This document shows, in pieces, positions 15,606 through 25,071 of a stretch of 64,000 bases of DNA. The notes below the pieces were generated by a model that was given only the letters and a program-made list of their open reading frames with translations, was not told the DNA's origin and did no database searches. The position numbers were made by a program, and so were the translations under genes. This DNA comes from Acrocarpospora catenulata (GTDB taxonomy: Bacteria; Actinomycetota; Actinomycetes; Streptosporangiales; Streptosporangiaceae). The stretch covers positions 62,001 to 126,000 of the forward strand of contig NZ_JAHCST010000013.1 of assembly GCF_018476525.1 (NCBI RefSeq), in the 5' to 3' direction. The stretch's first letter is position 1. Each line of letters begins with the position of its first letter.

Positions 15606-17465
15606 CTACACGCCGATGAGGTTGAGCAGGAAGGGTGCGCTGAGGAGGCAGGAGTGGGCGGACTGGGCGCGGGCGAAGAGGCGGATCAGGGGGCGCATGT
15701 GGTAGCGGTCGGGGGCGTGGCTTTCCAGTAGGCGGGCCTGGGCCAGGGCGTCGAGGGATGGCTGGATGTCGTCGGTGTTCCCGTCCGTGAGTGAGGCGAC
15801 GACGGGGGCGGTCACCTCCGGGAGGTCGAGGAGGCCGAGGAGTTCGAAGAGGTCGCCGGCGGCCGGGTGGTGGTCGAGTTCGTGGCCCGCGGTCAGACGT
15901 GCGCGGACGCACAGGTCGCCGTGGCGGAGTTCGGCCAGGCGGGTCTCGGGCGGGGTGAGCCGGGCGGCCAGCCGGGTCACCGGCCAGTGGGGGTTGTCGG
16001 CCAGCCGGGCGCCCGCGACCCGGACCGCGAGGGGCAGGCGGTCACAGAGTTCGACGATCCGCGCCGCCGCCTGGGGCTCCTGGCGTACCCGCTCGGGGCC
16101 GGCGAAGGCGGCGAGCAGGTCCGTCGCCTCGCGTTCGCCGAGCAGGTCCAGGTGGAGGCGGGTGGTCGCGTCCAGGGTGGTGAGCCGCGCCCTGCTGGTC
16201 ACCAGGACGGCCGAGGCCGAGCCGCCCGGGAGCAGCGGCCTCACCTGGGCGGCGTCGACGGCGTTGTCGAGGACGATGAGCATGCGCCGTCCGGCCGTCT
16301 GGGTCCGGAAGAGCGCGGCGGCCTCGTCGATGTGGCGGCTCGTGTCGGGCACGTTGAGTGCTCGGAGAAATCGGGCGAGGGCCTCGTCCGGGGGCAGCGG
16401 GGCGCGGCCGGCGGTCGTCCCGTGCAGGTCGGCGTAGAGCTGCCCGTCGGGGTACGCGGAGGCGACGGCGTGTGCCGCGTGGACGGCCAGCCGCGACTTG
16501 CCGACCCCGCAGGGGCCGTCGATGGCCGCGACCAGCCCATGGCCGGTTCCGGGGGTGGACAGCAGGGCGGTCAGCGCGGTGAGTTCGCCGTCTCTGCCCA
16601 CGAAGGGCCCGGCGTCGGAGGGCAGCTGCGCCGGGAGGTCGGGCGGGGAAAGGCTGATCATCGCTCTGCGGGGCGACGCGTCGTCGAGGGCGGTTGGGGC
16701 GCAGCCGCCGTCGAGGCCGGGGTCCGCGGCAAGGATGCGCTGGTGGAGGCGGCGCACGGCCGGTCCGGGCTCGGTGCCGATCTCGGTGATGAGATGGAGC
16801 CGGAGGTCCTGGTACGCCAGGAGGGCGTCGCTGCTCCTGCCGTCCCGGTAGAGCGCCAGCATGAGCTGGGCCCACAGCCGTTCCCTGAGCGGGTTCTCGT
16901 GGAGCGCGCGGCGCAGCGGGCCGATCGTCTCGGCGTGGCGGCCCAGCGCGATGCGGACCTCCGCCAGTTCCTCAAGCACCCGGAGGCGGTCCTCGGCCAG
17001 TATCCGCGCCCAGGCGCTCAGCGGCTCCGAGAGCGTCTGGCCCTGCAACACCTCGCCACGCCACAGGTTCAACGCCTGGCTGAACGCGACCTCGGCCGCG
17101 GCGGCGTCGCCCCGGCGGTGGGCCTGGTCGCCCCGCTGGGTCAGCTGCTGGTAGGAGAGGGTGTCGAGTTCGTCGGGCCGTACGGTGATCTGGTAGCCGT
17201 TGCCGGTCGTCTCGATGCGCGCCCGGCCGTGGTCGAGCGCGGCGAGCATCCCGCGCAGTTGCCAGATGTAGGTTTTCAGGTTGCCGCGGGCGGATTTCGG
17301 CGCTCGCTCCCCCCACAGGTAGTCGATGAGCAGGCCCGAGGCGACCGTGGCGTTGGGCCGGAGCAGGAGCGCGGCCAGGAGTTGCCGATGTTTCGGACGC
17401 TTCAGGCAGAGCGACCATCCGCTGGCTGACTTGACGAAAAGGGGTCCAAGCAAGCCGAATTGCAT
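15606..17465 (-). CDS. AfsR/SARP-type regulator with NB-ARC domain
   Basis: A 619-residue regulator. Residues 1-95 form the OmpR-like winged helix (MQFGLLGPLFVKS; KHRQLLAALLLRPNATVASGLLIDYLWG; ARGNLKTYIWQLRGML), 98-245 the bacterial transcriptional activation domain (SEPLSAWARILAEDRLRVLEELAEVRIALGR; LRERLWAQLMLALYRDGRSSDALLAYQDLR), then an NB-ARC ATPase with Walker A GPCGVGKSRLA and Walker B MLIVLDNAVD. It lacks the long C-terminal TPR array of full AfsR proteins. It is divergent from a second, short SARP gene, 253 bp apart. Likely pathway-level control of the neighbouring RiPP cluster; not proven. Confidence 0.88.
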   Translation of the reverse strand: MQFGLLGPLFVKSASGWSLCLKRPKHRQLLAALLLRPNATVASGLLIDYLWGERAPKSARGNLKTYIWQLRGMLAALDHGRARIETTGNGYQITVRPDELDTLSYQQLTQRGDQAHRRGDAAAAEVAFSQALNLWRGEVLQGQTLSEPLSAWARILAEDRLRVLEELAEVRIALGRHAETIGPLRRALHENPLRERLWAQLMLALYRDGRSSDALLAYQDLRLHLITEIGTEPGPAVRRLHQRILAADPGLDGGCAPTALDDASPRRAMISLSPPDLPAQLPSDAGPFVGRDGELTALTALLSTPGTGHGLVAAIDGPCGVGKSRLAVHAAHAVASAYPDGQLYADLHGTTAGRAPLPPDEALARFLRALNVPDTSRHIDEAAALFRTQTAGRRMLIVLDNAVDAAQVRPLLPGGSASAVLVTSRARLTTLDATTRLHLDLLGEREATDLLAAFAGPERVRQEPQAAARIVELCDRLPLAVRVAGARLADNPHWPVTRLAARLTPPETRLAELRHGDLCVRARLTAGHELDHHPAAGDLFELLGLLDLPEVTAPVVASLTDGNTDDIQPSLDALAQARLLESHAPDRYHMRPLIRLFARAQSAHSCLLSAPFLLNLIGV

Positions 17466-17638
17466 GAAGATCGTGCTCCGGATCAGCTGACCATTAGGTC
17501 GTACGGACAGTCAAGGGCGTGATCAATTCCCCAATGTTCGATCTTCATCGCGCCGCCGTAAAGAGATGATCAAGAGAAATCGGGATGAATAATGACAGTC
17601 TTCCCATAGCTATCTGATCAGGAGTTGCCAAAAGACCT
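17466..17638. promoter_or_regulatory. Divergent promoter region between two SARP genes
   Basis: Short, comparatively AT-rich spacer (for example the stretch around 17555-17620) between the 619-aa regulator (minus) and the short SARP (plus). It must hold both promoters. No convincing -10/-35 pair could be fixed by eye. Confidence 0.4.
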
Positions 17639-17671
17639 GCGGTGGACCGGTGGTGGACCGGCGGTGGATCT
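17639..17671 (+). promoter_or_regulatory. Three 11-bp direct repeats, SARP-type binding site
   Basis: Three adjacent 11-bp units: GCGGTGGACCG, GTGGTGGACCG, GCGGTGGATCT. Direct repeats at 11-bp (one helical turn) spacing are the standard target of OmpR-like SARP domains. They lie 48 nt upstream of the SARP start, so auto- or cross-regulation by either SARP is likely. Confidence 0.6.
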
Positions 17672-17718
17672 CCGTCTGGTCAGGTATTGGACGGTCGCAC
17701 ACCGCACGTGGAGGTCCG

Positions 17719-18492
17719 ATGCCGAAGATCGAGTTTTGCGTCCTGGGACCCCTCCAGCTCGGCGCCGAGGGTCGGCGCGTGCAGCTCAAGAGCCCACGGC
17801 AGCAGGTAGTGCTGGCCGCGCTCCTGCTCAACGCCGACCGCATGGTGCCGGTGGAGTCGCTGATCACGGCCGTGTGGGACGAGCGTCCGCCGGACGGGGC
17901 GCGCCACCAGATCCACAACTGCGTCTGGATGCTCCGGCGACGGCTGCGGGACGTCGGCGTGCCGGCGGCCGAGATCACCGGTTATCCGGCGGGATACACC
18001 ATCCACCTCGGCGAGTCGCGGCTCGACGCCGCCGTGTTCGACCGGTGGCTCGCCGAGGCACGCGAGTTCGCCGCGCTGGGACAGACCACGCTGGCCGCCG
18101 CGCGGCTGCGGTCGGCGCTCTCGCTCTGGCAGGGCCCCCCGCTGTCGGGAGTGCCCGGCCGGATCATGCAGCGGGCGGCGGTCCAGCTGACCGAGCGGAG
18201 GCTGTCCGCGCAGGAGGAGTGGCTCGACCTGGAGATCGCGCTCGGCCGGAGCGCCGAGGTGACCGCCGAACTCCACCGGCTGGTCGCCGAGCAGCCCTTC
18301 CGGGAACGGCTGCGCGCCCAGTTGATGCGCGCGCTGTACCGCTCCGGCCGTACGGCGGAGGCGCTGGCGGTCTACCGGCAGACGCGGCGGCTGTACATCG
18401 ACGAGCTGGGGCTTGAGCCGGGCCCCCTGCTGCGGGACCTGGAGGAGGCGATTCTCCGGGGCGACCGGAATCTGGCCGAGGTCAGCTCCTGA
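17719..18492 (+). CDS. Short SARP-family activator of the azole-RiPP cluster
   Basis: A 257-residue two-domain SARP without ATPase part. Winged helix at 1-95 (KIEFCVLGPLQLGAEGRRVQLKSPRQQVVLAALLLNADRMVPVESLITAVW) and BTA domain to residue 250 (RERLRAQLMRALYRSGRTAEALAVYRQTRRLYIDELGLEPGPLLRDLEEAIL). ATG 17719 has GGAGG 5 nt upstream. Proteins of this size are classic pathway-specific activators of antibiotic clusters. Its 3' end overlaps that of the M50 protease gene by 11 bp (tail-to-tail), placing it at the edge of the RiPP operon. Confidence 0.88.
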   Translation: MPKIEFCVLGPLQLGAEGRRVQLKSPRQQVVLAALLLNADRMVPVESLITAVWDERPPDGARHQIHNCVWMLRRRLRDVGVPAAEITGYPAGYTIHLGESRLDAAVFDRWLAEAREFAALGQTTLAAARLRSALSLWQGPPLSGVPGRIMQRAAVQLTERRLSAQEEWLDLEIALGRSAEVTAELHRLVAEQPFRERLRAQLMRALYRSGRTAEALAVYRQTRRLYIDELGLEPGPLLRDLEEAILRGDRNLAEVSS

Positions 18493-19717
18493 CGGCACGG
18501 CGCCTGCGCAGGGCCCAGGTCAGGAAGACGACCACCAGGACCGCTTCGGCGGCCAGGACGAGCGCGGCCGGCACCGGGCCCCACAGGTCGTCGAGGGTGC
18601 CGAACCACACCGCCCCGAGCCAGGCCAGCACGGGCCCGAGGACGGCCGCCGACAAGGCCGTGTACGCGGTGTAGATCCAGCGCGCCCGACGCGGATAGGC
18701 GCGCACGCCGGCGGGCCCACGGCGCAGGAACGCCCCCGCGAACCGGAAGGACTCCGACTGGAGCCCGATCGTCGAGGTGGCGTGTTCGAGCATGTGGTAG
18801 CCGTCGAGCTGGAGCACCGGCAGCAGGTTGACCAGGACGGTGACGGTTCCGAAGAGCAGGAGCGTGGTGGCCAGGTTGTGCGGCCAGCCGGAGGCGGGGC
18901 CCCACAGCCACAAGGCGGCGAAAGGCAGGACGGCGAGCAGATTGACGTAGATCCCGGCGAAGGACGTCGCGACCCGGTGACGCGCCGCGGCGAACGTGAC
19001 GATGTCGTCGACCTTGCAGTAGGGCGCGACGAACGGGAAGCGCCACATGAAGCCGATCTGGGTGGCCCGCCCGCCGTAGCGGTGGCAGGCCACGCCGTGG
19101 CCGAACTCGTGCAGGCCGATCGTGATCCACGAGATGAGCAGGCCGAGAGCCGTGACCCACCACGGCGACCCCGCCTCCCCCAGGGAGGCGTAGAGCGCCG
19201 CCCAGTTCAGGGCGACCTGCGCACAGACCGCCAGGCCGACCAGGGTGAGGGGCACCGCGACGATCGGCCGGAGCAGCCATCCGAAGGCGCGCGCGACCGG
19301 GGGCACGAGATCCGGCGCGCCGGGGATGGGCAGCCGCCAGAGCAGCGGGGTACGTCCCTCCGACCTGCGCGCGAGCGCCGCCTTCTCCCTGACGTCCGCC
19401 AGCAGGCCGGGGTCGGCGGGGTCGAGCAGCCCGCGCGAGCCCAGCAGGCCGAGGAGCTGCTGCCAGTGCTCGACGCCCAGCCGCCTGCCGAACCGCTCGG
19501 CGTACTCGACGCCGATCTCAGTGAGGCTACGCGACCCGTCCAGACGCCCCATGAGAAACGCCTCGCGGGGACCCACCTGGAGGTACGCCTGGGTATCCGC
19601 CTCCGCCACGAAGTGGACGGTGGCGGTTCCCTTCAGCAGGGCGGGCCCCACCCGTACGGACTGCCTGAGCTTGGGACGGGCGTCGTCGAGCCAGGCGGGC
19701 GCGGAGAGGTCCGTCAC
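18482..19717 (-). CDS. M50-family membrane metalloprotease of RiPP cluster
   Basis: A 411-residue site-2-protease-like protein. Residues 1-110 are a soluble, PqqD-like N-terminal part (YLQVGPREAFLMGRLDGSRSLTEIGVEYAERFG). Several transmembrane helices follow; the zinc site is ITIGLHEFGHGVACHRYG (HExxH) with the later NLLPVLQLDGYHMLEH as the third-ligand motif (N-x-x-P...LDG). Such proteins occur in thiopeptide, LAP and sactipeptide clusters and may cut the leader or act in export or immunity. Last gene of the operon; its ATG overlaps the upstream gene by 4 bp. Confidence 0.85.
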   Translation of the reverse strand: MTDLSAPAWLDDARPKLRQSVRVGPALLKGTATVHFVAEADTQAYLQVGPREAFLMGRLDGSRSLTEIGVEYAERFGRRLGVEHWQQLLGLLGSRGLLDPADPGLLADVREKAALARRSEGRTPLLWRLPIPGAPDLVPPVARAFGWLLRPIVAVPLTLVGLAVCAQVALNWAALYASLGEAGSPWWVTALGLLISWITIGLHEFGHGVACHRYGGRATQIGFMWRFPFVAPYCKVDDIVTFAAARHRVATSFAGIYVNLLAVLPFAALWLWGPASGWPHNLATTLLLFGTVTVLVNLLPVLQLDGYHMLEHATSTIGLQSESFRFAGAFLRRGPAGVRAYPRRARWIYTAYTALSAAVLGPVLAWLGAVWFGTLDDLWGPVPAALVLAAEAVLVVVFLTWALRRRRAVRS

Positions 19718-20736
19718 GCCGACCTCGCGAGGCCGGGTTCGAGCACCCGCTCGATGAGATACGAGAGGTAGATCTCGTCCAGGATGGCCGCGCCGATGCG
19801 GTTGTTGGTCATGTGGATGTACGAGCTCAGCAGGACCGTGGCCAGTTCCTCCCCGTCGGTCATCGGTGCGGTTCCGCCGCTACGCGAGGGGAACAGCAGC
19901 TCACCCCGGCCCGCGGCGGCCCGTACCCGGTCACGCAGCTTCCGGCAGTGGTTCAACCAGGTCCGCTCGATGCCGGAGGACTCCAGAGGTCCTTCGGCGG
20001 TGGCCAGCGATCCGATCCTGGCGACCCGCGCCGCGAACGTGTCGCGAGTCAGCTCCAGGCTCTTGTCGAACGAGTCGTGGTATCCGTCCGAAGGCTCCTG
20101 GTAGGAGGTCTCCCAGAAGGTCCGGTACCGCCGGAAGAACCTGCTCACCGCCTCGTCGTCCCCGAGGAAGGTGTAGGCGGTCATCAGGCTCAACTGGGCG
20201 GCCAGCCCCAGCAGCACCGGTCGCACGTGGGTGTTGGAGGTGGCCAGCAGCTGGGCCACCATGTCGCTGGACCGCTCGAAGTGCCACTCGGCGATCGAGA
20301 TCCCTGCCTCGCCGCCGTAGCGGTCGTACTCCGGCTCGTACGGCAGCAGCGCGACGCTGTTGTTGGGGCGGAACGGCATCCGGCCGTCGGCGCCGTACTC
20401 CGCGTTCCAGCGTTCCTCGCCGTATTCGGCCAGGTACATCCGCTTGTAGAGGTCGGCCAGGCCGTCCACGTCGTTCTCGTAGAGTGCGGGGCGCCGGCGG
20501 AGGAAGTCCTCCACCGCGCCGACGGCCCGGCGGGTGACCTCCGCCCGGTCGGCGGGACGGGCCGGTTTGAACCGCAGGCGTAGGTGCGGGCCCTCCTGCC
20601 AGTACTTGATGAAGAACCAGCCGCTGATCAGGCCGTCCTCCCGGAGGCCCGCGACGAGCGGGCGAACGGCCTCGACGACGATCGGATTGGCGTCGCTGGC
20701 GTAGAAGACGTGCAGCGCCACCCACTCGCTACCCAT
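19714..20736 (-). CDS. LanB C-terminal (elimination/SpaB-C) domain protein
   Basis: A 340-residue stand-alone protein of the 'thiopeptide-type bacteriocin biosynthesis' (SpaB C-terminal) family: WVALHVFYASDANPIVVEAVRPLVAGLREDGLISGWFFIKYWQEGPHLRLRF is the diagnostic opening, and YEPEYDRYGGEAGISIAEWHFERSSDMV the central motif. In split LanB systems this part eliminates glutamate from glutamylated Ser/Thr, giving dehydroalanine/dehydrobutyrine. Related proteins in thiopeptide clusters instead form the pyridine ring by [4+2] cycloaddition. With only one such protein here, the elimination role is more likely. It overlaps the large LanB gene by 8 bp. Confidence 0.85.
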   Translation of the reverse strand: MGSEWVALHVFYASDANPIVVEAVRPLVAGLREDGLISGWFFIKYWQEGPHLRLRFKPARPADRAEVTRRAVGAVEDFLRRRPALYENDVDGLADLYKRMYLAEYGEERWNAEYGADGRMPFRPNNSVALLPYEPEYDRYGGEAGISIAEWHFERSSDMVAQLLATSNTHVRPVLLGLAAQLSLMTAYTFLGDDEAVSRFFRRYRTFWETSYQEPSDGYHDSFDKSLELTRDTFAARVARIGSLATAEGPLESSGIERTWLNHCRKLRDRVRAAAGRGELLFPSRSGGTAPMTDGEELATVLLSSYIHMTNNRIGAAILDEIYLSYLIERVLEPGLARSA

Positions 20737-23470
20737 GCCGGCCCCTCTCGTAGAGCTCGATCAGGAATTCGCCGACATGGGCCCTGCCGTGCTCGTCGCG
20801 CAGCCAGAGTTCGCCGAAGTCTGGGGCGCACTCGGTCAGCACGACGCGCGCGGACGCGCCCAGCGCCAGCTGTTCGAGCAGTTGCAGGGACATCCAGCTG
20901 CCGAAGTCGACGGGCAGCGGCTTGCGGGTCGCCTTGCGTTCGCCGTCCCCCGCGCCCCGGCCGGCGGTGTCGACCTGGGCGAAGACCCGGCCGGGAATCC
21001 CGTGCTCGCGCCGCCACCGATGGACCTTCAACAGGTGTTCCGCGTCGCTGTGCCGGGGGTCGCGGAACGGGAACACGCTCGTGCTCAGCTTCCACATGCG
21101 GCGCTGGAGCACGAGGTCCCCGAGCACCAGGCGCGGGTACATCGTGATGCCCTCGGCCGGGACCGGCTGCCCGGTGCCGGCCCACAGGTCGATCTGGGCC
21201 ATGCCGCCCGGCGCGAAGCACATCAGCACCTGCTGGACCTCCGGCAGCGCCATCGGCAGCAGGAAGCCCAGATAGATCGGGATCACCTCGCGGCCGAGCC
21301 GGCCGGACATCAGCCGCACCCGGTCGGCCCGCTCGTCGTGCACCATGACGAGGTCGTCGAGGAGGATCTGCTCGCCGGGCGGCCGGGTGCTGATGTCGCC
21401 CGGGCAGACGATCTCGTAGTCGGTGACGCTCGGATGGATGTTGAGGTTGGTCGTCTCGTAGCCGCCGCGCAGTTCCGCGAGTACGGCCCCGGGCGGGGTG
21501 GCGCGGCGCAGGGTCTCCGCGAGCAGCGCCCGCGCCCCGCCTTCCTCCAGGCTGTGCGCGAACCGCGAGAACATCAGGGTCAGCCCCGAATACGCCTGGT
21601 TGAGCACCAGCCTGCCGTCACCGGGCCGCCCGGAGGCGGACGCGAGCTGGACGAAGAACGACCACGGCTGGTCGAACCTGCCGTCGGCCGGCAGATGCCG
21701 CAGGACCGCCGCCACGAAGTCGGCACCCAGCCGGATCTCCTCCGGGGTGCCCGCCTCGGGCTGGAGACCGCGCAGGTGCAGGGAGGCCGCCTCGCGGGCC
21801 CGATCCAGCGCCGCCAGCTCGGGGAGCTTGAACCAGTTCTCCTGCGGCAGGTAGATGTTGCCCTCGTCGAAGGCGCGTCTGCGCATGGAGCGCTGGGCGT
21901 AGGGGGCGAAGAAGTCGCGCTGGAACTCGTGGCAGAAGCGCTCCAGGTCGTCGCATCGGCCGCCGGATCCGTACCTGGCCTTGAAGAAGCCGAGGGCGGT
22001 CAGGCGGCGCGGCAGGCTCAGGTCGAAGGCGGGCAGGATGTCGGCGAGCGCGGCCAGGGACGGCAGCGCCTGGCTCTCCCAGGCGCGGCGGTCTGTCGCC
22101 ATGCCGTCGCTCGTGATCGTCGTGTCCTCGTAGACCAGGGTGCGTGGCACCAGCCGCTCCGGCGCGCCGGCCAGGTCGTAGGCGTCGCGGACCCGCCCGC
22201 GGATCTCCGCCAGCAGGACGGCCCGGCCACGGGCGGGGGTCGCCGGGTAGCGGGTGACGAGATCGCCTGCCTGGTCCAGGGCCGCCGCCACCCGACGTAA
22301 GGCCGGGTGGGACTGGGTGGCCAGCCCTGCACCGAAGGCGGCGGCCGGGTCGGGCGACCCCAGGTCGAGCTGTAGGTCGGGGGCGAGCAGCAGGCCGAGC
22401 CTGAGCAGGTGGCCGAGCAGCCGGTCGGTCGCCTCGGCGGTCCGGTCGTCCGCCGCGGCCGCCACCTTCTCCGACAGCTCGCGCAGGGTCAGCCTGGCCT
22501 GCCTGGCGATCGTGACCACGTCGTTCAGCGCGGGACCGCTGGGCAGGAAGAACAGATCCTCGTGTACGCCGTCGATCGCGACGACCGCGTCGGGGTCGAG
22601 GCCGGCGGTGGTCCTGCGGCGGACGTACCGCGCGGTGTCGCCGTCCACGCTGACGCCCGGGGCGAGCGTGACCGAGACGTCGGACCTCAGCCCCGGGTCC
22701 GCGAGGATGGCGGCCGACAGCCTGGCGAGCACCGCGACGTTGAGCCGTACGGTGGAACGCTGCCGGAGCGAGGCGGGCTCGGGCACCGGGCGGGTGGCCT
22801 CGGACGTGAACCGCCCGAGGCCGACCGAGGTGAGCGTGCTGAACGGGCTCGTCTTCAGCGCGGCCCGGTAGAGCAGTTCAAGCAGCGTCCACTCGGTCTG
22901 CCGCCCGGCTTTGTCCAGCTTCCTGGCCGGGTCGAGGTAGCGGTCCATGCTCCGTTCCAGGACCTCCGACTGCAGCAGCACCGCGCAGCGCAGCGCGTCG
23001 TCGGCAAGCACGGCCCTGGCCCGGACCCGGGCGGCGGCGACGTCCGCGGCGAGGATCTCCGCGCCCTCTGCCAGGACCTCGTCGAGTGACGCCATGGCGG
23101 TTCGCCAGTCCGCGAGCAGGACAGAGGTGAGCGCCTGTTCGGCCTTGGCCAGCGTGGCGGGCCGGGGCTGCCGGGCGTTAAAGACGTCCCGGCGCAGGTT
23201 GATCAACGCGACCCGGTTCTGATCACCGCTGTCCAGGCTGGCGACGGTCCGCTCGATCTCCTCCCGGAGCCGGGTCCCCGCCGCGTCCCTGGCCGCCTCG
23301 TGGTCGAAGACGCGCAGGGTCCAGGCCACGGCGTTGTCCGTACGCACGGCCGTGACCACGTCGGCGGGCTGCCCGGCGACCCGGAGCAGGAAGGCCTCGC
23401 CGAGCCGCCAGCGGCCCGCGCCCGGGTCGAGGCCGAGACCGGTCGGCGGATGGTCGAGGACGTCCGTCAT
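20729..23470 (-). CDS. Large LanB-type dehydratase (glutamylation subunit)
   Basis: A 913-residue lantibiotic dehydratase N-terminal family protein. Visible family landmarks: FLLRVAGQPADVV near the start, LLYRAALKTSPFSTLTSVGLGRF (about 215-240), FKARYGSGGRC near 495, and the C-terminal RPRLVLGDLVLQRRMWKLSTSVFPF-like region (LVLGDLVLQRRMWKL). These enzymes use glutamyl-tRNA to glutamylate Ser/Thr of the precursor. Together with the 340-aa protein it makes the split dehydratase seen in goadsporin and thiopeptide pathways. ATG overlaps the SagB stop by 4 bp (ATGA). Length is at the upper end for the subunit. Confidence 0.88.
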   Translation of the reverse strand: MTDVLDHPPTGLGLDPGAGRWRLGEAFLLRVAGQPADVVTAVRTDNAVAWTLRVFDHEAARDAAGTRLREEIERTVASLDSGDQNRVALINLRRDVFNARQPRPATLAKAEQALTSVLLADWRTAMASLDEVLAEGAEILAADVAAARVRARAVLADDALRCAVLLQSEVLERSMDRYLDPARKLDKAGRQTEWTLLELLYRAALKTSPFSTLTSVGLGRFTSEATRPVPEPASLRQRSTVRLNVAVLARLSAAILADPGLRSDVSVTLAPGVSVDGDTARYVRRRTTAGLDPDAVVAIDGVHEDLFFLPSGPALNDVVTIARQARLTLRELSEKVAAAADDRTAEATDRLLGHLLRLGLLLAPDLQLDLGSPDPAAAFGAGLATQSHPALRRVAAALDQAGDLVTRYPATPARGRAVLLAEIRGRVRDAYDLAGAPERLVPRTLVYEDTTITSDGMATDRRAWESQALPSLAALADILPAFDLSLPRRLTALGFFKARYGSGGRCDDLERFCHEFQRDFFAPYAQRSMRRRAFDEGNIYLPQENWFKLPELAALDRAREAASLHLRGLQPEAGTPEEIRLGADFVAAVLRHLPADGRFDQPWSFFVQLASASGRPGDGRLVLNQAYSGLTLMFSRFAHSLEEGGARALLAETLRRATPPGAVLAELRGGYETTNLNIHPSVTDYEIVCPGDISTRPPGEQILLDDLVMVHDERADRVRLMSGRLGREVIPIYLGFLLPMALPEVQQVLMCFAPGGMAQIDLWAGTGQPVPAEGITMYPRLVLGDLVLQRRMWKLSTSVFPFRDPRHSDAEHLLKVHRWRREHGIPGRVFAQVDTAGRGAGDGERKATRKPLPVDFGSWMSLQLLEQLALGASARVVLTECAPDFGELWLRDEHGRAHVGEFLIELYERGRHG

Positions 23471-25062
23471 CGTGTGCCCCCTTCTGAGCGGTACAGGCTG
23501 TGGTCGTAGCCGAGCCGCGGGGCGCGCTCGTGGCCGAGGAGCATGAAGACCATGCTCCGTTCGCCGGTGCCCTCGATGCCGAGCAGTTCGTCGATCCCGA
23601 TGTTGTCGAGCCCGAGCACCGCGCCGACGCCGAGTCCACGCGCGGTGGCCGCCAGGTAGGCGGTCTGGGCCGCCTGGCCCACCTCGATGGAGAGCATCCG
23701 GTAACCGCGCGCGCCGTACGCCTCCACCAGCGCGTCCAGCCGCCCGGTCACGACGAGGACCGCGGCCACTTCCGGCAGGCTGTAGTTGGTGAGCGCGTAG
23801 AGCCGCTGCAGGTTAACGTCCAGCGCGGCGCCCGCGACCAGGCCGCCCCGCGCGGCGTCGTACCGGTAGGCGCGGCGCTCCAGCCCGGCGACGCTGTTCG
23901 CCAGGACCCACTGCCCGGTCCACCCGTGGCCGCGAGGAGCCGGGGCGACGTCCGTCCCGGCGAGTCCGGCCTGTGCCACCGACGAGAGCACCCAGGCCAG
24001 ATCGCGGGCGTCGAGCGGCGGGCGGGCGTTGAGGAGGCCGAAGCTCGACCTGCGGCGGCGCAGGCTGTCCCGGACGTCGAGGTCGGCGGCTTCCGGGGCG
24101 GGGTCCGGCAGCGGGACCAGGGCGTCCGCCGGGTCGCCTGATATGGCCCCGGCCCGCGCCAGATCCGGGCGGGGCAGGTCGCCCACCAGGGCCGCCGCGT
24201 GGACCCGGCTGACCAGCTCGAACGACCGGACCCGCCGGGACTTCTCCCACACCCGGTGCGGTGCCCGCACCTGGATCCTGACCGCCTCGTCCGCGTCGGT
24301 GTCCGTACGGCCGAGGGGCAGGACGAGGAAGGGCGCCTCATCATGGCCGTCCACGTCGAGCACGGCGCCGACGGCCGCCTCGTCGAACCACAGGACCGGT
24401 TCGACCGGCGTGTCGTGCGTGGCCAGCACCAGCCGCCAGGAGGCCAGCAGGGCGCCCACGTCCTGGGTGACCACGTGATAGCTGAACGAGTTGTACTTGA
24501 AGGCGTTCTTCCAGAAGCGCAGCGTCACCACCGCGTACAGCTCCGCCCGTACTCCGGTGGCCGTGGCGAGCGCGCCGCACCGGTCGCCGGTGGACAGCCG
24601 GTCCAGGCTGTGGTGCGCGGTGTCGTAGTGGTACACCCCCGGGGGCAGCGGCCCGGCGCGGCCGACCACCAGGTAGCTCTCGGCCGGGTACATGCCGCCG
24701 CCGGACGCCGTGGGCCGCGCCCAGACCGCTTGGTCCGAGCGGATCTTGGCGTGGCTGTCGTCGTTCCAGTTCGGCTCGGTACGGCGGCCGGTCAGCCCGT
24801 AGCAGCCCAGCATGGAGGCGAGCACGCCGAGATCAGGCACCCCGGGGGCCTGCGCAGAACCGGCGATCCGCAGGGCGGAGCCGATCCCCACCGGGGGCAT
24901 CGAGCGGAACGGTTCCGGCAGCGGCACCTTGACCGTGTCCAGGTACAGCTTGTGGCGGGACGGCTGATCGGCCCAGTCCACCTGGAACCCCAGCGGCGGC
25001 AGCGGCACGTGCTGTCGCTCGAACATCCGTCGCGCGTAGTCCAGCGCGATCTCAGCGCTCAC
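23467..25062 (-). CDS. SagB-type FMN dehydrogenase (azoline oxidase)
   Basis: A 531-residue nitroreductase-fold enzyme with two SagB-like halves. The first half contains RPTASGGGMYPAESYLVVGRAG and KYNSFSYHVVTQDVGALLASW; the second contains LRRRRSSFGLLNARPPLDARDLAWVL and GYRMLSIEVGQAAQTAYLAATARGLGVGAVLG (FMN-binding pattern). It oxidises thiazolines/oxazolines made by the YcaO enzyme to azoles. GTG start at 25062; the YcaO gene ends 9 nt upstream. The tandem-domain form is the one usual in thiopeptide and actinomycete LAP clusters. Confidence 0.88.
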   Translation of the reverse strand: MSAEIALDYARRMFERQHVPLPPLGFQVDWADQPSRHKLYLDTVKVPLPEPFRSMPPVGIGSALRIAGSAQAPGVPDLGVLASMLGCYGLTGRRTEPNWNDDSHAKIRSDQAVWARPTASGGGMYPAESYLVVGRAGPLPPGVYHYDTAHHSLDRLSTGDRCGALATATGVRAELYAVVTLRFWKNAFKYNSFSYHVVTQDVGALLASWRLVLATHDTPVEPVLWFDEAAVGAVLDVDGHDEAPFLVLPLGRTDTDADEAVRIQVRAPHRVWEKSRRVRSFELVSRVHAAALVGDLPRPDLARAGAISGDPADALVPLPDPAPEAADLDVRDSLRRRRSSFGLLNARPPLDARDLAWVLSSVAQAGLAGTDVAPAPRGHGWTGQWVLANSVAGLERRAYRYDAARGGLVAGAALDVNLQRLYALTNYSLPEVAAVLVVTGRLDALVEAYGARGYRMLSIEVGQAAQTAYLAATARGLGVGAVLGLDNIGIDELLGIEGTGERSMVFMLLGHERAPRLGYDHSLYRSEGGTR

Positions 25063-25071
25063 CTGAAACTC

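Noticed and set aside
19714..20736. Calling the 340-aa SpaB-C protein a thiopeptide pyridine synthase
   Set aside because: It is the only such domain in the cluster and is needed as the elimination half of the split dehydratase; sequence alone does not support the cycloaddition role.
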